From positions 2,201,001 to 2,265,000 of the forward strand of contig JABMCL010000713.1 in NCBI GenBank assembly GCA_018857735.1: DNA of 64,000 nt, read 5' to 3'. A program made the position numbers and the translations under genes. The notes beneath the pieces were generated by a model. That model ran no database searches, was not told the origin of the DNA, and saw nothing but the letters and a program-made list of their open reading frames with translations. Shown in pieces: positions 36,501 through 48,670 of this stretch; the first letter of the stretch is position 1; each line of letters begins with the position of its first letter. This stretch comes from Alviniconcha marisindica. Taxonomy: Eukaryota; Mollusca; Gastropoda; Provannidae.

Positions 36501-39047
36501 CTCCAGAATTAAGGAAGGGGGAAATGGGGAGACTGGAGTGATAAAAAGAGACAAAAATGTCTTTTGATCTAGACTGTGTCTTTACATCTTGTGCTGATTT
36601 CGTGAATGTGCATTTTCAGTTTGGTCATCCAAATGATCTGCTCTGAAGGAACTATAGCAATTTCAAAACTTGTTTGTTGTTGAGAGGACAAGACACGGCC
36701 TTTAAATTAAGAATGTTGCCTTAACTTCACAAGACCAGTGTTTTGTCCCCTCTGAGGAGCTATTCAGTGATCCAAACACATAAAAAGGTCAAAAGAACAC
36801 TGTTAGGACAAAACACAACATGTGATTTTTGGGGTAACCCCCTTTATCAAGCTACAAAACAACACTTAAACAGTTACAGTTAAATGATGAAAAAAAGAAA
36901 GAAAAATGAGATGGAGAGCTAAGACACTTACATGCTTTGTTGTTTTCGTGTCCGGTGCTTGGAAGAATGTATTCCGTGAGTTAACCTTGCCTCCAGCGAG
37001 TGGTCTTTGAGTTGGGCCTTGGGCTGTGTGCAGGTGGGCGACATCCACAAGCGTGTGCGCCACCAGCAGCAGGCGCTGGAACAGCATCACCGGCCCCAAG
37101 ACCTCCACCAGCAACAACCCACCTCCGGTCGACCGGACTCCTTGAGCGTCAATCACACCAACCATGCTCCTTCCCACCAACACCAGCACCAACAGCAGCA
37201 GCATCACTACCAGCAACAGCAACAGCAACACCAGCAACAGCAACACCAGCAACAGCAACAGCAGCAGATGCAGCAGCACACAGGGGAGAGGGAGTCGGTG
37301 CCAATGGCCAACGGACCATACCCCCACCCTTACCCCCAGCACCAACAGAATGCCACCATCCCCAACAACGTTCAGCATCCCGTGGTCGACGCGGGTCCGG
37401 TGGTGACACATCACACGGCGGTGACAGGGGGGTACCCCCCCAACCACCACGGCTCGCTGCATCTCTCCCCAGGGCAGGACTCTGGGCGGCAGAGCAGCCG
37501 CCAGTCCCAGTCGCGGCTAAACAACATGGGGAGTCCTCAGGGCAGGCCCTCAGCCCCGCCCCCAGCCCCGCCCCCGGGCATGGTTCGGGGGCAGAGCCCC
37601 GGGGCACGAGAGACTCTGCCGCCCCCTCCCCTCCCGCCCCCGCCGGTGGATGAGCCAGCCTACCCCCCTGCGCAGGTCGGGAACGTGACGGGATCGCCCA
37701 TCCTGAACAGTGTGCGCGGCGCCTCCCAGCGTGGCTCGCCGGCTCGACAAGGATCCCAGCACTCGTCTTCCCCCATCAGGGCCCCCCCGCCCGAGCAACT
37801 CCCGCCCCCGCCCCCTTCCCCGCCCCACCTCGATGGGACGGACCCCGGCCTGCCCCCGCCCCCTCCCTCACCCCCTATGCAACCGTTTCAAGATGTGGGA
37901 CCCATGGTCCCTCCCCCGCCTCCCCCACCGCCTCCGCCCCCACCCCCTCCTGCCCCCCTCCCCACCCAAAATGGCCACTTTGGGGACCAGGTGGACTCGG
38001 CGTCCATCTCGTCCAACTCCACCTCCACAGGGGGGCGGGAGGACAACAAAGCTGCTGCCACCGGCACCGATCGCAGCGCCCTGCTGGCTGAAATCATCGC
38101 TGTTGACAGTAAGTTTGTAGGCAAAGTGTGTGTGAATGTGAATGTGTGTGTGTGTGTGTACTGTGTGTGTGTGTGCACGGTGTGTGTGTGTATGTGTGCA
38201 CGATGTGTGTGTGTATGTGTGCACGATGTGTGTGTGTATGTGTGCACGATGTGTGTGTGTGTGTGTGTGTGTGCTGCTTGCCCAGTCTTTGCCTTCTGAC
38301 CTCGTGGGCACCTGGATGACTAGGAATAAAATAAAAGGGCAGTTGGGAGCACCCTCCTACCGCCCTCCAAGCAACCACCCTGCACCCTGAGCAAAAACTG
38401 ATTTGACAAAATTTTAGAAATGAAACAAATGGGCACAAGTTGATAGCTGAAACGAACAGAACATCTTGGCTGAAACAAACAGATGTCTTTATTCATTGTG
38501 AGAAGGAAAAGAATCTGGGATCATTTGTTGGCATGGAAAAAATGAGTACTGAAAGTCAAAGACATGTAGCACTGGCCAGCTCCAGCTGTGAGCTGTAGGA
38601 TTAGGATAGAATAAATAATAAAACACACTGAGCATTGACTGAAAATATTGTTTAGGTCAAATACCCTGCCCCCACTCTGTGTGATGTGGGTGTCAGTTCC
38701 AATTTTCTAAATGATACAATTATGAGAGTGGGGTCCCCTCTCTCCATGTCTCCCCCCCCCCATCTCTCTCACATACACACACACATGCGCTTGAACCTGT
38801 TAGTTAAATCCAACCTCCCCTCAAAATCCAACTAAGCTGTCTGCATGGTGTGGTTTCAGAAAACAAGCGCCTGCGTAAAGTGGAGGAAAGCAAAGAGAAG
38901 AAAAAACAGACGGTGTGCACCGGGGGCTTTGACATTCAGGCCCTCATGGAGCGTGCCCGGGACATGCGGCGACGAGTCATCGAGGACAGCGAAGAGGAAG
39001 GCGATGACGCCAGCTCCCCAGAAGAAGACAACTGGGTTTCAGACTGA
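32000..39047 (+). CDS. WASF: WAVE/SCAR family actin nucleation-promoting factor (complete, 7 coding exons)
   Basis: WAVE proteins sit in the WAVE regulatory complex, downstream of Rac, and activate Arp2/3 to build branched actin at the leading edge (family knowledge). Joining 32000-32062, 33669-33876, 34510-34663, 35501-35630, 36371-36472, 37034-38108 and 38860-39047 gives 1920 nt, 639 residues plus TGA, with GT-AG introns and matching phases throughout. Residues 1-175 form the WAVE homology domain (MPLTKR start; NELECVTN and IRQLSSLSK; FYTDPTYFVELW at 151-162). A basic stretch KKRERRRKPR lies at 179-188. A Gln/His-rich block (about 265-302) and a Pro-rich region (about 340-555) follow. The C-terminus has a WH2 motif (RSALLAEI at 566-573, LRKV at 582-585), an amphipathic central segment (about 601-618) and an acidic tail with Trp636. 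It is longer than the human paralogues (about 500-560 residues) because of the linker. The family assignment is firm; the paralogue is not resolved. Confidence 0.96.
32085..32460 (+). repeat. ~22-bp repeat in WASF intron 1
   Basis: Unit is agtagctgttaaactttcca, about 16 irregular copies starting about 25 nt after the exon 1 donor. Confidence 0.9.
32925..33532 (+). repeat. 57-bp minisatellite in WASF intron 1, related to exon 2
   Basis: Eight full units of gagctggaacatgtgacctg / tcattgagatggtcatctcc / agcagagtcttagcaga plus partial units. gcaatgagctgga (33508-33520) is identical to exon 2 positions 33676-33688. A degenerate prelude runs 32840-32920. The 197-codon minus frame is read-through of 19-codon units. 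Confidence 0.92.
33552..33640 (+). mobile_element. SINE tail fragment in WASF intron 1
   Basis: (TA)n followed by tagcgctattctctgctctc and gagcagactcgctgcgctcg, matching the 60170-60220 part of the full SINE. Confidence 0.75.
33669..33876 (+). CDS. WASF: WASF coding exon 2 (WAVE homology domain helices)
   Basis: Acceptor cttttccccag, donor GAAG|gtgttt, leaving phase 1. Encodes residues 22-90 including LRNELECVTN, LANVIRQLSSLSKMAEDMF and a coiled segment ending TQLNATVEE. This is the best conserved block of the family. The first 20 nt of this exon resemble the unit of the minisatellite immediately upstream. Confidence 0.95.
34510..34663 (+). CDS. WASF: WASF coding exon 3
   Basis: Acceptor ccttttccag, donor TTCAG|gtcagt. 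Residues 91-141, starting VNLQDIHLKKPYKSS, correspond to the 'LQDI..RKAFRSS..QDQQ' block of vertebrate WAVEs. The Arg142 codon is split with the next exon. Confidence 0.95.
35501..35630 (+). CDS. WASF: WASF coding exon 4
   Basis: Acceptor tttgctcag directly preceded by a (GT)n run; donor CGCAGG|gtaagg. Residues 142-185 carry EDGKDSMKFYTDPTYFVELW, equivalent to the family's DGKEGLKFYTNPSYFFDLW, and end in the basic KKRERRR. Confidence 0.95.
35975..36370 (+). repeat. Repeat of the WASF exon 5 acceptor
   Basis: Copies of 'ggtttt/cttgt.ttgcag|aagcca.gcac' end at 36037, 36100, 36158 (AG mutated to GG), 36269 and 36311, then at the real acceptor, 36370. Exon-like sequence (cacacactggaagtgaag) follows several of them. 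Confidence 0.85.
36371..36472 (+). CDS. WASF: WASF coding exon 5
   Basis: Acceptor gctttgttgtgcag, donor TACCAG|gtagaa, phase 0 at both ends, 34 codons (residues 186-219). Encodes KPRTHSDMK and AKWQAQAHGVEFSD, the end of the N-terminal domain. Copies of its acceptor and first bases are strung through the preceding intron. Confidence 0.88.
37034..38108 (+). CDS. WASF: WASF coding exon 6 (Gln/Pro-rich linker and start of WH2)
   Basis: One 1075-nt exon, residues 220-577. It opens with VGDIHKRVRHQQQALEQHH, runs into a CAG/CAA-coded Gln/His block (about 37185-37280) and then proline clusters (PPPPPPPPPP near residue 540), which in the family bind profilin and SH3 proteins. It ends RSALLAEIIAVD, the first half of the WH2 actin-monomer motif. 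Donor GACA|gtaagt is strong, and a (GT)n tract starts shortly after. Confidence 0.93.
38860..39047 (+). CDS. WASF: WASF coding exon 7 (WH2 end, central and acidic motifs)
   Basis: Acceptor tgtggtttcag. Residues 578-639 carry NKRLRKVEES, a central helix (FDIQALMERARDMRRRVIE) and an acidic end with EEDNWVSD and the conserved Trp that contacts Arp2/3. The TGA stop is at 39045-39047. Confidence 0.93.
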
Positions 39048-40380
39048 GAAAGAAAAAAAAGCGAACAAAACCAACAAGAAGAAAGCAAGTTTGTTCAGCA
39101 CGCACTGCGACAAGCTTCGTGCACGTGGAGCCGGCTTTTCAGGAGATTCCTCCTCTTCTGCCCGTGAACGAAGTGCACGCTGTAGTGGGTTGGCACCTGT
39201 CTGCCACCGTTGCATGCCACATACAGCGGTTGGTACCTCTTGGCCAAGGTTGACAGGTTCCATGCTGCAAACAGTTGGCTGATTTATGTCCAGCCTGTCA
39301 GTTCATGAACAGATGCTTGGATTTTCCCATTGAGCGGACATGCCAGCGGTTCTGAAATGTCTGTACCTATGCTGCCATTTCTGGACGTAGTGTCTGGTTT
39401 AAATTTATGGGCATTTTTGTAGCAACAGTGTTTCACAAGGGATGCAGATAAGGAATTGATAGGAAGCTGTGGACAGGAAAAGATTAAGATGAGTCACTGG
39501 CCAGATTTAATGTCAGGCCCTGCAGTCTTCCGTTACCACCATCTGAAGAAAGGAGACTTCGCTGTAAAAACTTCTTCTTCTTTTTTTAAAGCTTGTGTTT
39601 GAAGCAGTTGCTAGTATCGTACCATCGCAGAAAAAAAAATATCACCGCAGTGTATCACAACATTCAAGCAACCCATTTTTTGTTTCCAGCTCTTTGAAGT
39701 TTACTGCTGACTGAAATGGTAATAACTCCAATCGTTTGAATTATTAATAGCCCTAACTGCCAGTTTCCATTTGAATACTTCCATCATGCAGACCCTGACG
39801 ACCACAGTGATGGTGGAATGCAATTCATTTTGCTGGGACACTTGCGGTTGTTTTGAACATGCAGCCAAATTTGATACCAGTTGGCTTGAAAGTTGGAAGA
39901 GAAATGGATGTAGGCTGTTGTCTGTACATGTTTTGTGCTAGGCAGAACAATGATTTGGTCTTTTTCCGGTAACGAAAAACAGAGTCCTGGCCTTTATATA
40001 ACGATTTACCTCAGTTCGCCCAAATGCAGGAGATGGGGACTGCATCACTGCTGAAGGAAGTGGCCTGGGTCGGTGTTGGCAAGAGACTAAGCAGCCTCAG
40101 AGCCGTTCTCAAGATGTGATGAAATCTGAAGGACAGGGCATGGCCTTACATGGCCTTACCCTTGGAAAGGTATGGTCATTCCGCCAAACATGCTGGCACT
40201 TCCACCAACAACGACCAACAGGGAACGGACTGTCGATGGATGGCGCCGGACCACAGCTGCCGGTGCGCTTGGGCTGTGACCGTCTGCGTCTACGCGCATC
40301 AACGCCAACAAGCATTGGGTGATTCTCGGACGTTGGCAGAATGGACAGCTGTTCACGTGGCTGCATGAACATGCCCACAC

Positions 40381-40400
40381 AACACCCCCCCCCCCCCCCC
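40381..40400 (+). repeat. C homopolymer runs
   Basis: A C-run here and another at about 40555-40572, in the presumed WASF 3' UTR. Confidence 0.85.
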
Positions 40401-41019
40401 ACCAACCTGCTTCTTTCATGGCACGATGCGAACACATGCACCCTGTGGCCAGGTGGGTTCCTGTTAGGCAACAGTTGGTGTGAAGGGACTGCGAGCTTGT
40501 AGCTCCTGAGGCCCAGCCAGTGTTGGTACATCTGGGCACGCAGCCTGCATCCCACCCCCCCCCCCCCCCCCCACACCCCCACCACCCAGCCCTTGCAGTG
40601 GGAGTTTGTGTCTTTGCCAAGGAGCTGGAAACCTGTGTTAAAGCTGTGCACTGGGTCAGTCGGATGTTTTGCAGCACTACATGCAGGCAGAGGGAGTTTG
40701 TGTCTGTCTTTGCCCCGGAGCTGGAAACCTGTGTTAAAGCTGTGCATGGGGTCAGTGGGATGTCGCACGGGCAGGGGGAGATAAACGGCTCTCCATGTCA
40801 GCCTGTGGTTTGTGCATGCTCTCGGTCAGCCACGAGTGGTGCGCCTCTTTATTCACCACCATGTCGTTGATACGTACTGAAGATGCTGTGCTCTCGCTGG
40901 GCAGACTTTGTGTGTGGGGGTGTGTGACAGTTATTTGTAACATAATGCAGTATCCTACTACACCAACAGAGTTGCCAGTTGGGACGTTGTGGGAAGATGG
41001 TCTGGGTGTGGCTATATGA

Positions 41020-41540
41020 GTGTGAAGTGACTGGTGTATTGGTGTGGATGTGGCTCCGTGTGAGTGAAGAGACTGGTGTATTGGTGTGGATGTGGCTATG
41101 TGTGAGTGAAGTGACTGGTGTATTGGTGTGGATGTGGCTATGTTAGAGTGAAGTGACTGGTGCGTTGGTGTGGATGTGGCTATGTTAGAGTGAAGTGACT
41201 TGTGTATTGGTGTGGATGTGGCTACATACGGGTGAAGTGACTGACCAGTGTGGCTATGTGAGAGTGAAGTGACTTGTGTATTGGTGTGATTGTGGCTACA
41301 TTAGAGTGAAGTGACTGGTGTATTGGTGTGGATGTGGCTATGTGAGAGTGAAATGACTTGTGTATTGGTGTGGATGTGGCTACATTAGAGTGAAGTGACT
41401 GGTGTATTGGTGTGGATGTGGCTATGTGAGAGTGAAGTGACTTGTGTATTGGTGTGGATGTGGCTACATTAGAGTGAAGTGACTGGTGTATTGGTGTGGA
41501 TGTGGCTACATTAGAGTGAAGTGACTTGTGTATTGGTGCG
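41020..41540 (+). repeat. 42-bp minisatellite
   Basis: Unit is gtgactggtgtattggtgtg / gatgtggctacattagagtg / aa, about 12 copies with two alternating variants. Confidence 0.92.
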
Positions 41541-41559
41541 GGTATACTGCACCACTCTG

Positions 41560-41895
41560 CACAGGTATGCACTGTCAGCACCACTTTGGAGAGGTATGGA
41601 CAGGTGTGTACCACTTTGGACAGGTGTGCACCACTTTGAGACAGGTGTGCACCACTTTGGATAGGTGTGCACCACTTTGGACAGGTCTGCACCACTGTGG
41701 ACAAGTCTGCACCACTTTGGACAGGTGCACCACTTTGAGACAGGTGTGCACCACTTTGGATAGGTGTGCACCACTTTGGACAGGTCTGCACCACTGTGGA
41801 CAGGTCTGCACTGCTTTAGACAAGTCTGCACTACTTTGGACAGGTGTGCACCACTGTGGACAGATCAGCACCACTGTGGACAGGTGTGCACCACT
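41560..41895 (+). repeat. 18-bp minisatellite
   Basis: Unit is tgcaccactttggacagg, about 18 copies. Frames over it on both strands are artefacts. Confidence 0.92.
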
Positions 41896-43284
41896 TGCTC
41901 TCCTCCACTGGCTCTGACTATGTCCCCCTGGATTGCCTGTTGACAGCAAGAACTCAGTCTCTCTTCAGATCATCCAGGCAAAGTACTAGGGATGCTGTTG
42001 AACTTGGGCGCAACAAGTCTGAACCGGAGCCGACAGTCTTTGGTGTGTTCTTGCCTAGTGCAATTCAAACTGGGTAACGGATACAGCCGTGCATTTTGGG
42101 TACCTGTACAGCGAATGTGTGCATGAAGTGAAACAAAGTGGCCGCCTCATCCGCGATACAGTACACGTTGGTGTCTCAGCATTGTGTCTTACTCTTGCAG
42201 TTTTTGGAGAGTGTGTGAATGTGCCCCGTACCTTTTAGCTTTCAGTGGATTGAATATATATATATATGGAACACATGATAGATTCAGATATATTTTTCTG
42301 TGGTCCAGAGACTGGTGAGATCTGTAGGAGATGGGAGGGGTGGGATGCATGATAGTGAGGAGAGCAAGCGAGTGGCTGTGAACAATTCAGGGTGTGGTCT
42401 TTTGTTGGTTTGGTTTGATGGTTTATAGTAACGCGAGTGACCTGACCTTCCTTCCTTCCAGCAGGCACCTTAGTTTTGGGGTTTTATTGTTGGTTGTTCA
42501 TTTGTGAAGCAACAGCGGTGTTTGTCATTTATGAGGCAACAGCATTGGAATGTTGCATGTGTGTGGAGAGGCTCACTAGCTTAGAGTTGTAGAAGCTTAA
42601 TGAAGTGCACGTATTCCACTTATCAGGTGTACAGTTGCTAGTACCGGTATTTGATGTACACTGTATGCTACTTACTGTTGGGTGCCATTGGTAACAGCTT
42701 CATTCTATCCTGATTTTTGCCATCCTGTACATTGAGTTCGTGAGGGCATTGGTTTCTGTTCTGTTGTTTTCATTTGTTTTACACGAGGGCTTCGGTGTTT
42801 GGTTTGTGGACCAGCCAAACGGCCTTAAAGAGAGGCGTGGAGCAGGAAGGTGACGAACGCACACCTCCGCTAGTTTTCAGTTCTGCCGCCACCATAGCTT
42901 TGCTTCTTACCCCGCTCATATGTGTGCACGACTTGTCTCAACACCCCTGACACCCTTCTCCCCTTTTTGGTTTGGTTACATGTTGCTAAGGACAGGGGAT
43001 AGAGTCCGGCGCCGCAGCCTGTAGCAACTATTTGTGCATCAAAGCTACCTCGCACAGTGCTTAGCACCAGCACCAGCAACACCAGCAGTTTTGTTGTGGG
43101 GTTCAGTTCACAGCATGTGGCACATCCTCAGAGCTGTACACCTCTGGGCCCAAGAGCGTTTCCTGATTCTGCAGGTGGAACGCTTGCCTTTGACCAGTCG
43201 GCACGGGGACAAAAGAGGTTGGCTGAAACAAGGTCAGACAAAGATGGAGGTTGAAGGAGGGGGTGGGGGGGGGATCTTCAGACA

Positions 43285-43430
43285 GCAGAATTTTGTCAGC
43301 AGGAGGAGAATTTTCTGTCATGAGACAGATTTTCGTCAGCAGGAGGAGAATTTTCTGTCATGAGACAGATTTTCGTCAGCAGGAGAAGAATTTTCTGTCA
43401 TGAGACAGATTTTTGTCAGCAGGAGGCAGG
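43285..43430 (+). repeat. ~45-bp tandem repeat
   Basis: gtcagcaggaggagaatttt / ctgtcatgagacagatttt, four copies. ctgtcatgagacag is a near-perfect inverted repeat, so each unit can fold into a small hairpin. Confidence 0.88.
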
Positions 43431-43560
43431 GGTTGTTCTGGAGAAGAGAAACATACAAAAGTGTATCTGAGTAGTTTCCAGATCAGGTTTTTTATGGGTT
43501 TTTGTTTTTTTACTTCGCTTTCTTTTCAGAGTAGGAGGGGTAAGAGATTTGTGAATTTTC

Positions 43561-43566
43561 ATTAAA
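43561..43566 (+). terminator. Candidate proximal polyadenylation signal (ATTAAA)
   Basis: ATTAAA is followed within 20-50 nt by a GU-rich stretch (gtgttggaatctggtgtctg). It could end a short WASF transcript with a 4.5-kb UTR. Confidence 0.3.
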
Positions 43567-44614
43567 ACTTGTAGCCTGTGTTGGAATCTGGTGTCTGGCT
43601 GTTCGGTTTGAATGTCTTCTGTTCTTTTGTTTTAATTTGCCTTTTTTTTCACGCAGATTCCATACTCACAGCCATGGCAGTGAACAAAAACAATTAAATC
43701 TCGCTTTGGGAGTTTGAACCCAGCATCATACTGGACACATTTTGTCTATCCAGGTGAAGTAAGGTCCAAACAACAACTTTGGGAATGTACCTGGCATAAA
43801 AATGCAGTCAAGCATGGAGCAGTCTATGGCCAACACAGTGTGGTCCAAAATGTCACAGGTTGTGCGTACTGCAAATCCAAAGCACGGCTGACTGCAGCTT
43901 GTCACAAGCAGAGGTTGCAAAGCACTGTGTGGCATAGACTTTGTCCAGGGCTGCCCAGCTGCTAACAAAATGGGCCAGGCTCACAGTTAACAGTGCAGAA
44001 GTGTGGAAGAAAGGAATTTAACAAGTGGTGGAAATTTGGCGGAATCTGAGGCTTTAGTTGCATGCTTGCTTTGCAACCACTCTTGCTGGCAGTGGCTCAA
44101 GTCTCCAATGCCAGTTTCCAGTTCAGTGGGGTAGAGGGGACATTTTGGTAATTCAACCATCTAGAGGTTGGTACTAAAGCAGGGTCAGTCCTTTTTTTTT
44201 CTTTTTTTCTTTTTCTTTCTTTTTTTTAAATTCACTTCCCAGAATTAGTGAAGCCACAACATACTTCAAAGCTCATATGTAATCAATGTTTTATTGTTCT
44301 ATTACTGACATGGAAGACAGCACCTTTTGTGTCTTGTTTGTTTGGTGTGTTTTTTTTAGTTGATGACTGGCATGATGCATGCCTGATTAGTATTTGGAAG
44401 TCAGGGCAGAGGGGAAGAAGAACATTATGAGGTTGAGAGAGACCTTTCAGACCATATGCAACGGCCATTCAGCAGTGCTGGTTATGCCAGTTTGGGTGAC
44501 CTTGACCTAATAATGTCACGGTCACTGTCGTCAGGATTGCAAGAGTGCACTGTGCAGGCTGTATTTTTTTCAGTGAAATATGTGATATGTTGAAGCTTTG
44601 AACATCAGTTACTT

Positions 44615-44900
44615 TCATGGCTATGGCCATGCCCAACAGGCTGCTGCCATGGCCATGGCCATGCACAACAGGCTGCTTTCATGGCCATGCGCAACAGGTT
44701 GCTTTCATGGCCATGTACAACATGTTGCTTTCATGGCCTTGGCCATGCACAACAGGTTGCTTTCATGGCCTTGGCCATGCACAACAGGTTGCTTTTGTGG
44801 CCTTGGCCATGCACAACAGGTTGCTTTCATGGCCTTGGCCATGCACAACAGGTTGCTTTCATGGCCTTGGCCATGCACAACAGGTTGCTTTCATGGCTTG
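44615..44900 (+). repeat. 33-bp minisatellite
   Basis: Unit is catggccttggccatgcaca / acaggttgctttt, about 9 copies. The palindromic ggccttggcc/ggccatggcc core gives strong hairpins on transcription. Confidence 0.92.
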
Positions 44901-45610
44901 CTTTGTTTGGCTTCAGCCTACAGCTATGGTTTCCAGACTGTAAAGAAACCGGTTGGGGTTTTCTCAGATACTGTTTAATTTTAGGATGAAGTGTAGAAGA
45001 AGAAAACAAAACAAAAAACAAGCCAGTTATCAATTGTTGAGATGCTGTATTTAGATCCAGAAGACAGATTAAATCCAACGGGGGATACTGTTTAACTTTA
45101 GGTGCAATATCGTTCAAAATTTCAATACAGTAGCCTCCATTGATCTTTTAAAGTCCCATGTCAATTTCAGTGTCTTTGATTACTTTCAAAGTCACAGTGG
45201 TGGGGGAACTGTCAGACTAGAACATGCTTTATTCGAGTTTGTATTTAAACAGATTGAAAGATTAGTGACACATTTTCTGCCTCTGCAAAAGATTTTTTTT
45301 AAATCAGTGACAGTGTTGGCATTTGTTGGATGTTCAAAGTGAAATCTTTGAAACTGTAGTAATAACCTTGGTGAAGCCTCTGTATTGTCATAACCTTGCT
45401 AATGTTTGAACATTCATTCTGGGTTCATTGACCTTGGCCCATTTTTGAAGGTCACAGGAGGTTTGAATGGGAGTCAGTTGATAATTTGGCTCTTTTTGTT
45501 TTGCTTATGCAAAAGTAGGTGTAGCCACCACATCTATATTTTCTCAGAAAGTAAAATTAGGCCTGTTTTACATGTAAATGCTGATTTTGTACAGAGTTAT
45601 AGAGAGAACT

Positions 45611-45642
45611 GTGTGTGTGTGTCACTCTGCCTGTGTGTGTGT

Positions 45643-45692
<50 letters not shown>

Positions 45693-45772
45693 TGTGTGTG
45701 TGTGTGCGTGCATGCGGAGAGAGAGAGGATGTGTGTGTGTGAGGGAGAGAGAGAGTGTATGTGTGTGTGTGT
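45611..45772 (+). repeat. (GT)n/(GA)n compound repeat
   Basis: Alternating gtgtgt and gagaga blocks. Confidence 0.9.
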
Positions 45773-48198
45773 GAGGGGTCCAGTGGTATAAATGCTTGGT
45801 TTATCAAGGAGTGTCTGCAAGAATAAGTTGGATGTAAAACAAGTGATTAAGATTTTGTTTGCTGTTTGTTTGTTATAATATATAACAGACAGTTCATGAC
45901 CTACATGTGTATACCTGTAACATAACTGTGTAGATATATATATATATAACCAGTACCTAACAAGTCTTGTCACTATGGATTACACGTGTTTATTGTCACT
46001 TTTTTCTTTCTTTTTGCCTCCCCTAAATTGCAATGTTTTACGTTCACTGTCTTTGACATGATATTTTTGATCAGTAGTTCATTAGTTGTGTGTGCATCAT
46101 TCTTCCCTAACAGTACAAATAGCTAGGGCATTTCGCAGTATCATCCGCCTTCTTCTGCCTGGAACATCGCTTTGGTCTTCTGTTATTGTTATGGTGTGAT
46201 TGTTATCGTTAGGTTTGTTGTTACCATTACTTTGTGCTTGTTGTATTAGAGCCGTTCTTGTCCGCTCTCTCCCCATTTTGTCCTGGATATGAATGTATCA
46301 TTGTGTGTGTGTGTGCGTGTGCGTGTGTGTGTGTTGTTTTTGTTTAGGAAAAGGGTGAGAGTTCATATCCACAACATGATTAGCACTTCGGGTAGATTTT
46401 TGATCTTATAAAAAAGATTTGGAGACTTTACTTAACCTAAGCTTAAACATAATATGAAATGTATTACATCTCTCACTCTCTTTTACCATCTCTAGTCTTT
46501 GTCTCTCTGATATTATAACCATTTTCAAATTCCCTGTATTCATATACATCTGTGGTCTTTATGTTACTAAAAGTGCAGTGGCCAAGTAAAAAGCATGTTA
46601 TATGTGGACCAAACAGTTAAGTACCTTCAGGAAGTGACTACATATATTTATATAACTGGATACTTCCTTTCAACAAATGTCCAACACAGATATGTGCACA
46701 CACCAGTTTATGTCTATGTTCATCCATTTTAGTCATCGCTTCCGAGATATTTTTTAGAAAGATTTCTTTGCCTGTAGATTTGATGTATGCCACTGATTTT
46801 GATGTCTGTGTGCATTGGTTGGTGTACGCGACTGAGTTGCTTCATAGTGCAATACGACCAAGCCAACCATCTTCATTTCAAACCGATCAATGTATACAAC
46901 CAAGCTGACTGTCTTCATTTCAAGCCAATCAATTTATACGACCAAACCAACTGTCTTCATTCAAACCAATCAATATGCTACACGCACTTGTTGGAGCTTG
47001 GGAGGGAACCGCACTGGCTGGCCACAGTTCTTTCCCTCTTCACCGTCTTCTTAGACAGATTTGGTGCTACATTAGCAGCTGCACTCCTTTGTATATAATA
47101 TAGCTATTTTGTTTGTCACCAGTCTTCAACTAGTTCGTACTGGATGCTCACAGTTTGTTTGGGTTTCTGGGCCAGTATTTTGCCAGATTATATGGGTTCC
47201 GCCGTTTTTTCCTTCTCTTCTTCTTTCTTTCTTCCTTTCTCCTGTAGAACTGTTCCCGCCGCTGCATTTTGTTATTCATGGCTGGTTGTCATTACACTGT
47301 ATTATTCTGTTTGTCCTTTTTTTTCTTCTTCTTTTCTTTTTCTCTCGACCCTATTATGAAGTTTACAGACCAGAGTCTTGTGTTTCATTCAACTTGTGGT
47401 ACTGTGTCTGTTCAGCATAATATTTTGTAATGAGGCAAACTATCACGAATTCACTTTTTCGGTGAGGACTTTTATATGACTGTATTGAGGAGTGTATCAG
47501 CCACGTGGTACTGTTGCATTACAACAGTGAGCATCCCGCATGCTAGCGCTAAGGTAATGGGTGGCAGGAAAATAGTGGTTAACTGAAGAGGAGTCGAGGG
47601 AGGTCTTGAAATACTGTGCCAGCGATCTGTCAGGGTTTGACTCGCAGAAGAGGAAAAAAATCATGGGAGCTCATGCTCTTGATGTTTGTTTTCTCTCCCC
47701 TGATCCCCAAGCTTCAGTACGTCCTTACGAGTTTTGAAATCCAGCTTTCCTGTAATGTACACTAATTTTCAGTTTGATAAATTACTGGAGCAAACCAATG
47801 AAGGTGAAATGGTATGCCATGCGAGTGATCTTAATGCACTATCTTAGTTAGATTCTTGGATGTGTGCATTCCTGGTGTGGTACTAATGAAGGGAGGGTGT
47901 TTAATGATGTGCTAATGTTATTATATACTAACGATCATGTTCTCAATGTAAAGAATTCAGATGGGGACAAAAATAGCCCCGCATGTAGATTATGATCATC
48001 ATTAGTCAGCCATTTTTCAGTTCAGTGTGAACACGCATGTTGACATCCCTGTTACTACTATTCCATTACTGAACTGAAAGTAAACGCCTTTTCCATTGTG
48101 AATGCAAATCATTTTTCATGTATTCTCAAATATGAATTAACCAGTGCAAGGCATAAACAATGAATTGGACAAGTTTGCTGACCATTGCTGCTGACCAG

Positions 48199-48208
48199 AG
48201 AGAGAGAG

Positions 48209-48256
<48 letters not shown>

Positions 48257-48263
48257 TGTGTGC

Positions 48264-48323
<60 letters not shown>

Positions 48324-48325
48324 CC
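48199..48325 (+). repeat. (GCGT)n-(GT)n-(GA)n compound repeat
   Basis: Three adjoining simple repeats between two unique stretches, upstream of the distal poly(A) signal. Confidence 0.9.
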
Positions 48326-48664
48326 ATGCGTGCGTGGGTGCTGTTATGTTTTTTCTTCTTTGCTTTCTGCCCCTTAGCCCATGTGCATTTTCTGTCCTGT
48401 TGGATAGAAGTTGTCCGTTTGTGAAATACTTCCACTTGCATGAGTTTGGATTGTCCCTATTGTTCGCCCGTTTTCCCCAAGGAGAATCCGAGTACGTCGC
48501 CATCTGCAGTAATTGGATCTCTACTTGTTTTCAGCGTTTGCCTAAACTGTGTAAGACTAAAGTACAACTGCTTGCCAGTCAGTTTGAATCAACTGTAGAG
48601 GCTTTTTTTTTTTTTTTAACATTAATGGCATGTGTATCAAAGTTTTGCTCACATGTACAGTTGT

Positions 48665-48670
48665 AATAAA
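48665..48670 (+). terminator. Candidate distal polyadenylation signal (AATAAA)
   Basis: TGTAATAAATG is followed about 20 nt later by cagcaaaatg and then a GU-rich run (ttaagtgtgtgcgtgtgag). This is the best-formed poly(A) site context downstream of WASF on the plus strand. Confidence 0.4.

Noticed and set aside
36866..37607. Minus-strand frames of 198 and 152 codons
   Set aside because: Shadows of the GC-rich, Gln/Pro-coding WASF exon 6.
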